From positions 7,589,001 through 7,653,000 of the forward strand of contig NZ_CP122458.1 in assembly GCF_032598905.1 (NCBI RefSeq): a DNA stretch of 64,000 bases. Direction: 5' to 3'. This stretch comes from Streptomyces sp. 11x1 (lineage in GTDB: Bacteria; Actinomycetota; Actinomycetes; Streptomycetales; Streptomycetaceae). Below the pieces are notes generated by a model. That model had not been told where the DNA came from, made no database searches, and worked only from the letters and a program-made list of their open reading frames with translations. This document shows, piece by piece, positions 42,837-51,534 of this stretch (its first letter is position 1; every line of letters begins with the position of its first letter). Position numbers and translations under genes: made by a program.

Positions 42837-42865
42837 GGCCGCCCCTGCCGTGGGCGGGGGCGGCC
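42837..42865. terminator. strong GC hairpin terminator
   Basis: GGCCGCCCC (42837-42845) pairs with GGGGCGGCC (42857-42865). The hairpin lies 16 bp beyond the stop of the 42881 gene and ends the long minus-strand run that begins near 59.2 kb. Confidence 0.6.
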
Positions 42866-42880
42866 TTCTGCGGATGGCGG

Positions 42881-43210
42881 TCAGACCTCGGCGAGGCGGT
42901 TGGAGAGGTCCAGGGCGCTGGTGGCGACGGCGAGGGCGGCGCACAGGCCAGTCACCTCGTGGACGGTGGGGCGGACCAGGCGCGGCCAGCCGTCGGGGGC
43001 GGCGGGCCAGGAGGCGAGGAGGACCTCGGTGGTGGCCAGGCCGAGGTGGGCGGTGACGTCCCAGCCCGCGTGGGAGGCAGGCTCCCAGTGCAGGCGGATA
43101 CGGCCGAGCGGGAGTTCGGTGGTGCCCGCCGGGAGCCAGGAGACGTCGAGCGGTCCCTCCGGGAGGGCGGAGACGCGCTGGACCAGTGCGCCGCGCACTC
43201 CCAGCGGCAT
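42881..43210 (-). CDS. unknown protein at end of accessory operon
   Basis: The protein has 109 aa from ATG 43210 (GTG 43219 two codons earlier is possible). The frame is open further upstream and AGGAGG occurs at about 43271-43276, but no ATG/GTG follows at a suitable spacing, so the start is uncertain. LPLGRIRLHWEPASHAGWDV and VHEVTGLCAALAVATSALDL suggest an alpha/beta domain. Function unknown. Confidence 0.55.
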   Translation of the reverse strand: MPLGVRGALVQRVSALPEGPLDVSWLPAGTTELPLGRIRLHWEPASHAGWDVTAHLGLATTEVLLASWPAAPDGWPRLVRPTVHEVTGLCAALAVATSALDLSNRLAEV

Positions 43211-43301
43211 GGGCCGCACGGCGAGGGTGTGCAGCGGGTAGGCGGTGGAAGGGTGGGGTTGCGGTGAGATCGGGGCCTCCTGGACAGGTCCGTACGGCGG
43301 G

Positions 43302-43592
43302 TCAGGCCCAGGCGAGGGCGTTGCGGACCGATGCCGGGAGGTAGCCCTCTTGGCCGTCTTCGGCGATGAACGCCATGCCGTCGCCCACGACGACGTCGGT
43401 GCCGAGGTAGTGGGCAAAGGGCCAGTCGGGGTTGACGGCCAGGCGGATCGGCAGGTCGGGGTCGAGGTTCTGAAGTTGGCGGAGCAAGTGGCCGACGGTC
43501 AGGTGCTGGGGCAACGGGGAGCCTCCGGGATCGAGGGTGAAGCGGTGTGGTGATAGAGCGTCAGGGGTGTCGAAGCAGAGTTGGTCGCGCAA
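43302..43592 (-). CDS. small protein, unknown
   Basis: The protein has 96 aa from TTG 43592, without a good ribosome site. TVGHLLRQLQNLDPDLPIRL and VVVGDGMAFIAEDGQEGYLP look like a compact globular domain. It follows the DUF317 gene by 18 bp, so it is probably co-transcribed. Confidence 0.5.
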   Translation of the reverse strand: MRDQLCFDTPDALSPHRFTLDPGGSPLPQHLTVGHLLRQLQNLDPDLPIRLAVNPDWPFAHYLGTDVVVGDGMAFIAEDGQEGYLPASVRNALAWA

Positions 43593-43610
43593 GACCGGCT
43601 GCTGGGTGGC

Positions 43611-43952
43611 TCAGCGGCTTGCGATGAGCGCGGCGAGGAAACCGGCCACGGCCTCGGAGGGGGTATCGGGGCCGAACTCCTGGATCCAGGGCTCGGCGTC
43701 GGAGGGGCAGACCCGGACCTGCCAGACGATGCCGCGCTTCCAGGCGGCGGTGTCCTCGGGGAGCCAGCCGACGTACACCCGACCGTCCGGGCTGGTGCAG
43801 TGCACGTTGGCCTCCGGGGTGTCGACGATCGCCCAGCCGAGCCCGCCGAGCAGTTCGAGTACCGGGCTCGCACAGTGGTCGCTGGAGAGCCAGGCGCGTT
43901 CCTCCACGGCGGGGCGGACGACGGCTGGCAGGAGGGTGCTGGAGGCGTTCAC
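43611..43952 (-). CDS. DUF317-family protein
   Basis: The protein has 113 aa from GTG 43952. GWAIVDTPEANVHCTSPDGR, YVGWLPEDTAAW and the C-terminal TPSEAVAGFLAALIA are the usual DUF317 blocks (beta-rich domain, then the hallmark helix). DUF317 proteins are restricted to Streptomyces-type actinobacteria, cluster in mobile regions, and have no known activity. Confidence 0.8.
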   Translation of the reverse strand: MNASSTLLPAVVRPAVEERAWLSSDHCASPVLELLGGLGWAIVDTPEANVHCTSPDGRVYVGWLPEDTAAWKRGIVWQVRVCPSDAEPWIQEFGPDTPSEAVAGFLAALIASR

Positions 43953-44171
43953 GAGTGGGCGTCCCTTCGTTGACCTGCGGGTTTTCCCGACGTCCGTACG
44001 TTGACATGCGGTGTGCCGAAGTACGTAGTCGTTTCGGGGAAGGTGGGGTCTGCCGTGGGCGAACTGGCCGCCGAGGGGGGAGGAGGCCTGCGGGCCGGGG
44101 AATGGATCGGCGCGTCCGGTTGTCGTAACCGGATTGCGGCGCGGGGCCGTACAGAGCAGAAGGGGCAGGTC

Positions 44172-44438
44172 ATGGCGGAGTCGAGCAGACACTGGGACGG
44201 TGCCGGGCTGGAGCGCAAGATCCGTGGCGCCGGGCGGCCGTGGACGGTGGGCGACATAGCGATGGTGGCCGACGGGCAGTGGGCCGTGGGCATCCAGGCG
44301 CGGAGGCAGCGTGGCGGGGAAGCCGTGGTGGAGCGTCGGATCGCGGACGGGCGGCGCGTCGAGCTGACGTTGGTGGAGCTGGCCCGCGCGATGGACTCCC
44401 GGTTCGGCGTGGCCCATCGCGACGAAGACTCCCGCTGA
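44172..44438 (+). CDS. small basic protein, unknown
   Basis: The protein has 88 aa from ATG 44172 with GGGGCAGG upstream. RPWTVGDIAMVADGQWAVGI and RVELTLVELARAMDSRFGVA suggest a small beta-helix domain. It is the only plus-strand candidate in this stretch and converges on the 44443 gene. Confidence 0.45.
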   Translation: MAESSRHWDGAGLERKIRGAGRPWTVGDIAMVADGQWAVGIQARRQRGGEAVVERRIADGRRVELTLVELARAMDSRFGVAHRDEDSR

Positions 44439-44442
44439 CCGG

Positions 44443-44931
44443 TTACCTTCCGGGCCCGGTCGTGGCCACCGTGGGGCGGACAGCGGCCGACGGGGCGGGC
44501 TGGTCCGGTGGTTGGCCCAGGGCACGCGGCGTGTGCGCGGAGCGGGCGACAGCGGCCTGGGCCAGGCTGAGCGACGGTGCCCGGTCCGTGGTCACGGCGG
44601 CTTCGCGGGCCTCGATCACGTGGCTGATCGCCTGCAGGGCTATGCGGCTCTCGGCCTGCGCGACGCGCAGGTCCACCGCCGAGCTGGTGATCCGCTCCAG
44701 GTCGTGGAAGGCCGACACATGACCGGGCTGGGTGAGGGCGTGCAGGCGGTCCTGGTGGACGGCGACCGCGTTGTTCGAGACGACGAGGCTCGAACGGATA
44801 TGCATCGCCGAGCGCAGGAGCGGATCCTCGACGGGGCGGCGGACCGCGAGGGTTTCCAGCGCCTCGATGGGGCGGCCCCAGGCTTTCTCGATCATCGCGT
44901 CGGCCTGGTCGAGTGCGGTGGCGTCGGGCAT
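44443..44931 (-). CDS. unknown helical protein
   Basis: The protein has 162 aa from ATG 44931. Mostly helical (SSAVDLRVAQAESRIALQAI) with a disordered Pro/Ala tail. No motif recognised. Part of the minus-strand accessory run. Confidence 0.6.
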   Translation of the reverse strand: MPDATALDQADAMIEKAWGRPIEALETLAVRRPVEDPLLRSAMHIRSSLVVSNNAVAVHQDRLHALTQPGHVSAFHDLERITSSAVDLRVAQAESRIALQAISHVIEAREAAVTTDRAPSLSLAQAAVARSAHTPRALGQPPDQPAPSAAVRPTVATTGPGR

Positions 44932-45002
44932 GGCGGAACTCCCGGTATTCGGAGGTGCTGCTTCGGTCAGAGGCGACGTCTCGGAGGGGCTGGGGGCGGG
45001 AG

Positions 45003-45947
45003 TCAGCGGCTGTGCCGTGGGGCCGACGGGCTGGCCGGCGGCCTGGCCGCGGCTGCGTGTGCGAGGTTGCCCGACAGATTCTGTGTCGAAGTCGCGGTGC
45101 GACTGCGAGCGGCCACCACGCGGAGGTCGGCTGCTGTCTGCGGGGCGCGTGCGGCGCGGTGGACGGCCTGGGCGACAGCGGTGCGGCGCACGTCGAGTGG
45201 GGTCGGAGCACGAGAGATCTGAGGATCGGCGGCTTGGCCGACCGGGGCCAGTGTGACCAGGTGCTCCACCTTGCGGTTGATCTGGTGCCGCTCACGAATC
45301 GCCGGGGCTGAGTCCGACATGGCGGCTGCGGTCGCCGCGATCAGGTGGGTCGGGGTGCGGGCTGTGAAGACCGCTTCCGCGCGCGTGCCCCAACCCGGAG
45401 GACCGGCCCACAGCCTGACGGTTTCGTCGTCCCAGTCAGAGAGGCGGTTGTCGATCAGAACGCCCGCTTGTCCGTCGGGGGCGATGATCTCGACAGTGCC
45501 GCGCTCGGCCGCCCCGTCGCGGGTCCAGCCGGCATTGGTCAGCGGCTGGACGGCACCAGCCCAGTACAACGACGGGCTCGTCAAGAAGCGCGCGTTGCCT
45601 TCGGTGGCCTCGGCTTCGGCGTAGTCGCGGGCCAGAGCGCTGGTGAGCCCGGCGACGATCTCGGCCGGGGTGACGTGGTTGAAGGTTGCCGTCCAGCGGG
45701 GTGCAGAGACGGCGTCCTCGGCGGCGGTGATCTTCCACAGTTCGAAGTCGTCGCCGAACCAGCCGATCCGTATTCGCTGGTCGGGCGAGGTGACGAGGAG
45801 CTGGCAGGGGCCCTCGTCGAGATAGTGGTGCGGCCAGTGACTGACAGGGGCGAAGCCAGCGTCCCCGGTCCCGTTGGAGCCGGCCAGGTACATGGGGCTG
45901 ACCAGTACCTCTTGATAGGGATGCTGGTCGTAGGGCTGGGTGTTCAC
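45003..45947 (-). CDS. tandem DUF317 protein
   Basis: The protein has 314 aa from GTG 45947 with GGAG 8 bp upstream. Two DUF317 units are visible: one with QRIRIGWFGDDFELWKITAA and TPAEIVAGLTSALARDYAEA, the second with GVLIDNRLSDWDDETVRLW and TPTHLIAATAAAMSDSAPAI. A basic, Ala-rich tail of ~90 residues follows. Activity unknown. Paralogous in fold to the single-domain protein at 43.6 kb. Confidence 0.8.
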   Translation of the reverse strand: MNTQPYDQHPYQEVLVSPMYLAGSNGTGDAGFAPVSHWPHHYLDEGPCQLLVTSPDQRIRIGWFGDDFELWKITAAEDAVSAPRWTATFNHVTPAEIVAGLTSALARDYAEAEATEGNARFLTSPSLYWAGAVQPLTNAGWTRDGAAERGTVEIIAPDGQAGVLIDNRLSDWDDETVRLWAGPPGWGTRAEAVFTARTPTHLIAATAAAMSDSAPAIRERHQINRKVEHLVTLAPVGQAADPQISRAPTPLDVRRTAVAQAVHRAARAPQTAADLRVVAARSRTATSTQNLSGNLAHAAAARPPASPSAPRHSR

Positions 45948-46067
45948 GGTCGAGACTCCGAGGTGTAGGAGGGGAACGCGCCTACGTGCGCAGAGGAACG
46001 AACGGCTGGACTGCACGGGGGCGCCGTGGCAACGGCGTGAAGCGGCTGGCTCTCAGTGCCACCCGGA

Positions 46068-46905
46068 TCACCGGCCCCGGGAGGAGGCCGACTGAGCGGC
46101 CACGGCCACCGGTACCCGCGGTTGTGGCTGCGGGGCGTGGCTGAACAGGGAGCGGGGCGCGGCGGTGCTCCGCCGCAGGGCCGCTGAGGTACGGATGCCG
46201 TCCGACCCCGGCGGGATGCCCGTGTGGGTGCGGGTGGCCGCCGCGACCCGGACAGGGGCGGGACGTGGTGCGGCGACGGGGTTGCTCCAGTGCTCGATGG
46301 CTGCGTAGACCGGGCCCAGTGCCCCGTCCGGCTGCGGTCAGGACGTACGGATCGCCGTGGCGCGGTCCGGTGCGGGTGACTAGGCCGTCGAGCTGAAGCC
46401 GGATCAGACGCTGCCGGGTGAAGCTGTTGTCCAGTCCTGCCTGTTGGGCGATGTGGACGAACCGCCTGGGCCCGCCCGCGTCGAGGACCTGGATCACGGC
46501 GGTCGAGTAGCGAAGGTGCAGCCGGCGCACGGCGTCCTCGACGCGCTCGGCACCGGCCACCTTGCCGAGCGGCAGGTGCGCGTGGGACCAGTCGGACTGT
46601 GCCCGGTGTACTGAGGACAGGGCGTTGCCGAACCCACTGAGCTGGTACGGGGCACCGTGGCGATCACCGGCTCGGATCACCAGCCCGTCATCGTGCATCT
46701 GGGCCAGCCGCTTGCCGACGAACTGCTCGCTGACGAAGGGGAGGCGGGCGGCGACATCACGCACACGCATGGGGCCGCCCTGCTGGGCCAGGGTCTGTGC
46801 CGACCAGGTGGTCCACTTCGGCGCTATCAGGGACAGTGCCTTCTCGACGCGCTGGGCGTCGACGAAGCCGATCTGGGAGGTTGCGGGTTGTGCGGGGGTG
46901 GACAT
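46068..46905 (-). pseudogene. double winged-helix (HxlR/MarR-like) regulator with frameshift
   Basis: The frame from ATG 46905 gives two related winged-helix units (VRDVAARLPFVSEQFVGKRL and FVHIAQQAGLDNSFTRQRLI, each ending DGLV-R-G-RHG-PY-L). It then switches to an implausible His/Arg/Pro-rich sequence after LTAAGR. Removing one base in the CCCC run at 46322-46325 restores GRALGPVYAAIEHWSNPV and a stop at 46068 (about 279 aa). As written, the frame runs on to 45982 and overlaps the DUF317 gene region upstream. Either a true mutation or a sequence error. Confidence 0.68.
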
Positions 46906-46954
46906 GGCGGTAACTCCGTTATGGCGAAGGGTGAATCGATCGGCGGGGTGCGGA

Positions 46955-47500
46955 TCAGTGAAGGTCGCGTTCGGCGCGGAGACGCTGGAGCACCGTGCCG
47001 AGGCGGCGGTTGCTGACGTGGACGCCGCGGGCGCGCAGGCCCTGGCGCAGGGCTTCGCGGTTGAGCCGGGGCAGACGGGCGGCGACCTGGCGGGCTACGG
47101 CCATGAGGTCCTCATCGCCCGGCGCGGGGCCGGTTCGCCGGGCGGTCGAAGGCCGGCGGGCGGCAGGCTGGTCCAGGAGGAGGCGGACGTCCAGCAGGTC
47201 CCAGACCGCCTCGGCTTCCGACTGCTCCTGGCGTTCGAGGTCCACGACTTCGGCCGCGTACCGCAGCACGAGGTCGTCGAGGGCGTGTTCGCCGGAGCGG
47301 CAGCGCTGCCAGACCGCGTCGAGATTGCGGCGGGCGGCACGGGCATGGGCGTTCGTCTCGGCCAGACCACCGAGCCGCCGCAGCACGATCGGCAGAACGG
47401 GATCGCCCGAGCCGTCGTGCGCGCCGTCGCGCCGGAGGTCCTCCAGCGGGCGGCCGTACCGGTGCTCGACCAGGTGGCGGGTGTAGATCACGGTGGACAT
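46955..47500 (-). CDS. unknown protein with C-terminal HTH-like region
   Basis: The protein has 181 aa from ATG 47500 with GGAAG upstream. A helical body (LDDLVLRYAAEVVDLERQEQ) is followed by LNREALRQGLRARGVHVSNR and RLGTVLQRLRAERD, which resembles the HTH tail of actinobacterial plasmid proteins. DNA binding is possible. Co-directional with neighbours. Confidence 0.62.
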   Translation of the reverse strand: MSTVIYTRHLVEHRYGRPLEDLRRDGAHDGSGDPVLPIVLRRLGGLAETNAHARAARRNLDAVWQRCRSGEHALDDLVLRYAAEVVDLERQEQSEAEAVWDLLDVRLLLDQPAARRPSTARRTGPAPGDEDLMAVARQVAARLPRLNREALRQGLRARGVHVSNRRLGTVLQRLRAERDLH

Positions 47501-47522
47501 GGGGGTCTTCCTTCTGGGGATT

Positions 47523-47675
47523 TCAGCGGGAGCGGGAGGGCTTGGCGGTCGTGCCGGCGGGGGAACGCGGTTCGCGGGGTGGATGGCCGTCCCTCAGCGC
47601 CAAGGGGTCCTCGACGCAGAACTCCTCGGCGACCAGGTGCGCGCCGGGCCGCTTCGCCATGTCATGGGGGTTCAT
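47523..47675 (-). CDS. 50-residue ORF overlapping upstream stop
   Basis: ATG 47675 overlaps the TGA of the 47672-48340 gene (ATGA). The frame encodes MNPHDMAKRPGAHLVAEEF followed by a Pro/Ser/Arg tail and stops at 47523, 22 bp before the next start. Exact coupling on both sides argues for a translated small protein. No function recognised. Confidence 0.5.
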   Translation of the reverse strand: MNPHDMAKRPGAHLVAEEFCVEDPLALRDGHPPREPRSPAGTTAKPSRSR

Positions 47676-48340
47676 TCGGCAGCGTCCATTCGGGCGAGCA
47701 GGGAGCGCACCAGAGTGGGCAGGCTGTCGGGGCCCTCGCCGATTCGGACATGGTCGGTTGCCTCGCCGAGGACGTACGCGGCGTCTTCGAGGAGGCCGCT
47801 GGAGATCTCCATGCAGGCGTCGGTGATCCGGGAGGCGGCGAGCAGGGACCGGGAGAGCACCTCGACGTAGTCGCCGGGGCTGAGGTCGGCAGCCTCGGCG
47901 GCTGTGCGGACGGCGGCCAACTCCAGCGCGCTAAACGCGAAGTCGAACTCCTCGTCCTGCTCCGCCAGCGAGGGTGCGACGAAGGCCGGGTCCGGCGGCT
48001 CGGCGGTGATGCCGACGCGCGTGCAGATCTGGTCCACGGAGGCGGTCAGCTCGGCGAGGGACTCGGTGAGCCAGCCGAGCGCGGAAGCGTAGGACGCCAG
48101 GGTGAACAGACCGGCGGGGGTGGAAGGCAGCGGCTCCTCGACGACGAACTCTTCGAGCCGGTCGTTCAGTTCGCGGACCACCCGGGGACCGGCGGAAAGC
48201 GCGCCGAGGACGGGATGCAGGTAGGAGCGGCCGGCGGAGGTGGGGATTTCGGTCGTGAGGACCTCCGAAACGCTCCGCGCGGCGTCGGTGAGCAGCCCGG
48301 CCAGTTCGGTGCGGTCGAGGGACGCACGGTCGGCGGTCAT
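47672..48340 (-). CDS. unknown helical protein
   Basis: The protein has 222 aa from ATG 48340, overlapping the RelE-like gene stop (ATGA). All-helical and acidic: LAGLLTDAARSVSEVLTTEI, ASALGWLTESLAELTASVDQ, LARSLLAASRITDACMEISS-type segments. No motif recognised. Tight overlaps on both sides imply co-translation with the RelE-like protein, so an antitoxin or partner role is conceivable but not shown. Confidence 0.62.
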   Translation of the reverse strand: MTADRASLDRTELAGLLTDAARSVSEVLTTEIPTSAGRSYLHPVLGALSAGPRVVRELNDRLEEFVVEEPLPSTPAGLFTLASYASALGWLTESLAELTASVDQICTRVGITAEPPDPAFVAPSLAEQDEEFDFAFSALELAAVRTAAEAADLSPGDYVEVLSRSLLAASRITDACMEISSGLLEDAAYVLGEATDHVRIGEGPDSLPTLVRSLLARMDAAE

Positions 48341-48825
48341 CGGATGGTGGCCTTTCGGGAAGCGGCCGGGGCGGCGGGGTTGGCTGCCGCCGGCGCGGTG
48401 GCCGGGAGGGACGCGGTGGGGTCGATCGCGTGGGGGGATCGGGACCGGGCCGCCTGGACTCGGGCCTCGGCCGCCGCGTCGGTGCCCTCGTGCCGGTTGG
48501 GGCCGGTGCGGTTGGTGCGGAGCTGGGCCGTGCGGTAGACCGCGTAGTCCTCCCGGGCACCGGCCGCGACGAGGTAGATCTCGCGTTTGTGGGTCGAGGT
48601 GGGTGGGGCCGGGCGGAACTGGATGACCATCCGGTAGGAGACGGCCGGGTCGACGTACACCTTGTGGAAGCCCGCGAGGCGGCCGGTCAGCGGCAGGCAG
48701 TCGTCGCTGCCGTGGACCAGGTTCTGCAGTTCCAGCAGTGCCAGGTCGCGGATTTCGTCGGGGAGTTGGCGCAGGTCCGCGATGGCGTCCGGGTGGGCGG
48801 CGAAGGCGAAGCGGGCGCGGCTCAC
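48337..48825 (-). CDS. RelE/ParE-like fold protein
   Basis: The protein has 162 aa. The first ~110 residues (HPDAIADLRQLPDEIRDLAL, TGRLAGFHKVYVDPAVSYRM, YLVAAGAREDYAVYRTAQLR) have the helix-beta-sheet order of RelE-type mRNA interferases, including the terminal Tyr/Arg region. An Ala/Pro/Arg tail of ~50 residues is atypical. No ribbon-helix-helix antitoxin is adjacent; the overlapping genes on both sides are the only candidates. Confidence 0.6.
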   Translation of the reverse strand: MSRARFAFAAHPDAIADLRQLPDEIRDLALLELQNLVHGSDDCLPLTGRLAGFHKVYVDPAVSYRMVIQFRPAPPTSTHKREIYLVAAGAREDYAVYRTAQLRTNRTGPNRHEGTDAAAEARVQAARSRSPHAIDPTASLPATAPAAANPAAPAASRKATIR

Positions 48826-49589
48826 ATCGGCCTCCGAGGGTTCGGGCGCTGACCCGTTCCTGCCGACGGCGCGTTGCCCGTGTCGAGGCCGGCTTTCGGG
48901 ACCGCGGAGGCACCCGATGACCGGGTGAGGGCGGCGCGGGTCAGCCGGGCGGCGGCCTCACCGCGGTAGTCCGGCGGCTGGGGCAGCGGACTGCTGCGGT
49001 CTTCCAGCCAGTGCCGGGCGGCGGCCTCGTCGGCGAAGGCGCCCTCGCGCATCGTGTACGTGTGGGCGTCGGGGTTCCCCTCTTCGAGGAAGACGCGAAT
49101 CGGTGCCTGAGCGGCGCTGGAGTCACGGGTCAACGTCCACGTCTCGCACGCGGCGAAGTCCGAGGTCCAGCTGTCGAGGACCTCGTAGCGAGAGCCTGAC
49201 TCCCGGATCTGCTGCTCGACCCAGAGGGTGAGATCGTCGGCAGGCTTCATGGAGTCCCCGCCGGCCTGGGCGATCCGCTCGGGCGGGCAGCCACGCTCGA
49301 TCAGCCAGTTCTGGGCGAAGGCCAGACCGGCGTGGTTCGCGGTCTCGAAGGTGAACGTGCGCTCGCGTAGGTCCCGCGTGATCTTGATGGCGACGAGCTG
49401 TGGTTCGCCGGGGACGCCCCAGGCCGCCGACCCGTCGTGGGCGACGAGGTAGCTGTGCGTCCCCTCCGGGGTGGTGTGGTGCTCGGCCAGTACGGTCAGG
49501 TCTCCGGCCCAGATGCTGCTCTCGACGAGTTCGGAGGCGGCGTCGGCAGGCTCGAAGTCGGCGAGGCGGAAGTCGAGTCCGGTGGTCAC
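48822..49589 (-). CDS. unknown protein of accessory operon
   Basis: The protein has 255 aa from GTG 49589, overlapping the DUF4913 stop (GTGA), with GGGAG upstream. Two alpha/beta halves (GVPGEPQLVAIKITRDLRER and APIRVFLEEGNPDAHTYTMR) look like internal duplication of one fold. The C-terminus is disordered. Not recognised. Confidence 0.62.
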   Translation of the reverse strand: MTTGLDFRLADFEPADAASELVESSIWAGDLTVLAEHHTTPEGTHSYLVAHDGSAAWGVPGEPQLVAIKITRDLRERTFTFETANHAGLAFAQNWLIERGCPPERIAQAGGDSMKPADDLTLWVEQQIRESGSRYEVLDSWTSDFAACETWTLTRDSSAAQAPIRVFLEEGNPDAHTYTMREGAFADEAAARHWLEDRSSPLPQPPDYRGEAAARLTRAALTRSSGASAVPKAGLDTGNAPSAGTGQRPNPRRPM

Positions 49590-50182
49590 GGTGTGGCTCC
49601 CGTCAGCTCGGGAGCCGGGGTGGCCAGTACGCGGTGGTTGGGCCGGGTCGGGCTCGTCGTGCATGCGGCGAAGGGGCCGTCGGGGGCTCGGAGATGAACC
49701 AGGGCCTGGTCAAGGTGGTCGCGGTGCCACGTTGAGGGACCCGTAAGGCCGGCCTCGGCGTCAGTGAGCTGCTGCCACGCGAGCCAGAGCGCGTGCAGCC
49801 GGGCAACGGCCTCGGGGTGCTCGTGCCACTGGTCGCACCACGGCCGGGTAGTGCTGATCTCCCGTCCGTAGACGGGCAGGAACAGGTGGTTCACCCAGTC
49901 GCTGAGCGCGGCCAGCTCGACGGCGTACGCCTCGCCGCCCAGGGCGAGGATGAACACCGAGGCCGGGGCGGCGGCCTTGTCGGCGCCGGCAGCGCCTGCG
50001 GTGGAGGCGTCTGCGGTGGGCTGAGGGGTGGAGACGGGCTCGGAGCCGAGGCGGTCGAGGATGACGCCGTGCTGGCGTACCTCCGCCATGGTCTTGGCGA
50101 GGGTGCTGGCGAGATCGTCGAGATCGCCGTCGGGAACGCGGAACGGCTCGGGCTCGGGGGTGGCCTTGCTGGGGTCGGACAT
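49586..50182 (-). CDS. DUF4913-family protein
   Basis: The protein has 198 aa from ATG 50182. LSDWVNHLFLPVYGREISTT, RPWCDQWHEHPEAVARLHAL and WLAWQQLTDAEAGLTGPS form the Trp-rich DUF4913 core seen in actinobacterial plasmid and integrative-element genes. The first ~75 residues are disordered. Activity unknown. Its 5' region is duplicated upstream of the coupling-protein gene. Confidence 0.75.
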   Translation of the reverse strand: MSDPSKATPEPEPFRVPDGDLDDLASTLAKTMAEVRQHGVILDRLGSEPVSTPQPTADASTAGAAGADKAAAPASVFILALGGEAYAVELAALSDWVNHLFLPVYGREISTTRPWCDQWHEHPEAVARLHALWLAWQQLTDAEAGLTGPSTWHRDHLDQALVHLRAPDGPFAACTTSPTRPNHRVLATPAPELTGATP

Positions 50183-50247
50183 AGCGGATCCAAGGGAGTG
50201 AGCGAGCAGGGCGGGGGCGAAGTGCGGCGCGCTCTTCTGGAGGTCAC
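50179..50247 (-). repeat. leader repeat, copy 1 (5' of DUF4913 gene)
   Basis: This ~69-bp leader closely resembles 56647-56717. Both contain, on the plus strand, GCTCTTCTGG followed by GGTCA, and TCCAAGG just before the complement of ATG. On the minus strand each starts with an ACC-codon pair and AGAAGAGCGC after a Shine-Dalgarno-like GGGAG/AGGAG and ends with CTTGGA six bases before the real ATG. Confidence 0.55.
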
Positions 50248-50281
50248 GGCGGTGCTCCCTTCGCGGGTCGGCATGGGCAAG

Positions 50282-50317
50282 AGGATGCGGAGATTCCGCG
50301 ATTTGGTGTGGCCGGGG
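50282..50317. repeat. 36-bp dispersed element, copy 1
   Basis: Shares AGGAT, then CCGCGATTTGG and GGCCGG-G with 58847-58882. Copy 1 lies between the broken methyltransferase and the DUF4913 leader; copy 2 lies in the relaxase-like remnant region. Role unknown; promoter or recombination remnant possible. Confidence 0.4.
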
Positions 50318-50335
50318 AAACCGGGTAATGGGGCG

Positions 50336-51533
50336 CTACGGCGCGGTGCAGCGGAGGCAGCCTGGGAAGGGAGGTGCCAGCAACTGCACTGCGCGGGCGG
50401 CCTGTTGGGGGACCACGCCGTTGCCGAGCGCGGTGAGCTGAGCCGGTCGGCCGAGTCCCGGAGTGGCGGTCACCCAGCCGGGGGCCAAGCCCTGCATCCA
50501 CTCCACGAAGTCGGCGCGCAGACGTCCGGCAGCGTCGGTGGGCGCCGGCGCGGGGCGGGTGAGGTTCTCCCATCGGGCGATGGCGGAGGCGTACGCTCCC
50601 CATCGCCCGTCGTTACCTCCGCTTCCGGGGCCGCCTCCGCCCACAGCGGCAGGACCACGGCCGACAGGGGCGGGCGCCAGCCCTTGCCCGGACGGCGGCC
50701 CGGGGTGCCGGTGTCGCTCGCCCTCGGGGTGGGCAGCAGCGACGCTGCCGCGCTCGGCAGCGTCATGTCCCCGTTGCCGTGCCGCTGGTTCGGCGAGCCC
50801 TTGATCCCGTCCGACGCCTTCGGCGTGGGCAGCAGCCACTCCACCTCGTCGGCCAGGTTCGGGCCGTGGCCGCCGCTCTTCCTCTTCGACGGGTGCTGGG
50901 AGCCGCCGTTCTTGCCGATGTTGCTCGTCGGGGTCTTGAGCAGGGTGCTCGGCGGGCCAGGCGGTGAGGAAGGTCCGCTCGCGACGATGGGGGGCTCCGA
51001 CGTCGGAGGCACGAAGCACGAGCCACCTCGCGTCGTACCGGATATCGGCCAGGGAGCCGAGTACGGCACCAAGTGCCCGCACAGGAGGCTGGGTTGGGTC
51101 GTCTCCCAGACACCACGGGCAGAATTCCACGTCGCCAGGGGAACCGGCGGGCGAGGTGAGGAGACCTCGGACATTCTCGATCACCACCAAGCAGGGGCGG
51201 AGGGCTTCGACCGCACGGGCGACGTGCAGCCACAGCCCCGAGCGGGTGTGGGGGTTGAGTCCGGCCCGGCGGCCGGCGACGGAGACGTCTTTGACAGGGG
51301 AAGCCGGCCGTCAGGACACACACCCGAGGCACATCGGCCCAGTCGACGGCGGTGATGTCCCGCAGATTGGGCACGCCGGGCCAGTGCCGGGCCAGGATGC
51401 GCGCTGCGTCGGGGTTGATCTCGGCGTGCCAGGCCACGGTGCCGCCGAGCGCGGTCTGGACCCCGAGGTCCAGACCGCCGTAACCCGAGCAGAGCGAGCC
51501 GATCAACGGCGTTCGCGTGGTGGTGGGTTCCAT
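50336..51533 (-). pseudogene. DNA (cytosine-5) methyltransferase, three frame disruptions
   Basis: From ATG 51533 the frame gives motif I (LCSGYGGLDLGVQTALGG) and motif IV (LTAGFPCQ), then shifts at the TTT run 51290-51292. The next frame supplies ENVRGLL (motif VI) and APHRRERTFL (motif VIII). From ~50960 to ~50620 a different frame carries the expected variable region (LLKTPTSNIGKNGGSQ; LLPTPRASDTGTPGRRPG; LPLWAEAA). The original frame then returns for DGRWGAYASAIARWE and ALGNGVVPQQAARAVQLL (motif X). The protein should be ~400 aa, of phage-type Dcm. As written it is non-functional. Confidence 0.72.
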
Positions 51534-51534
51534 G

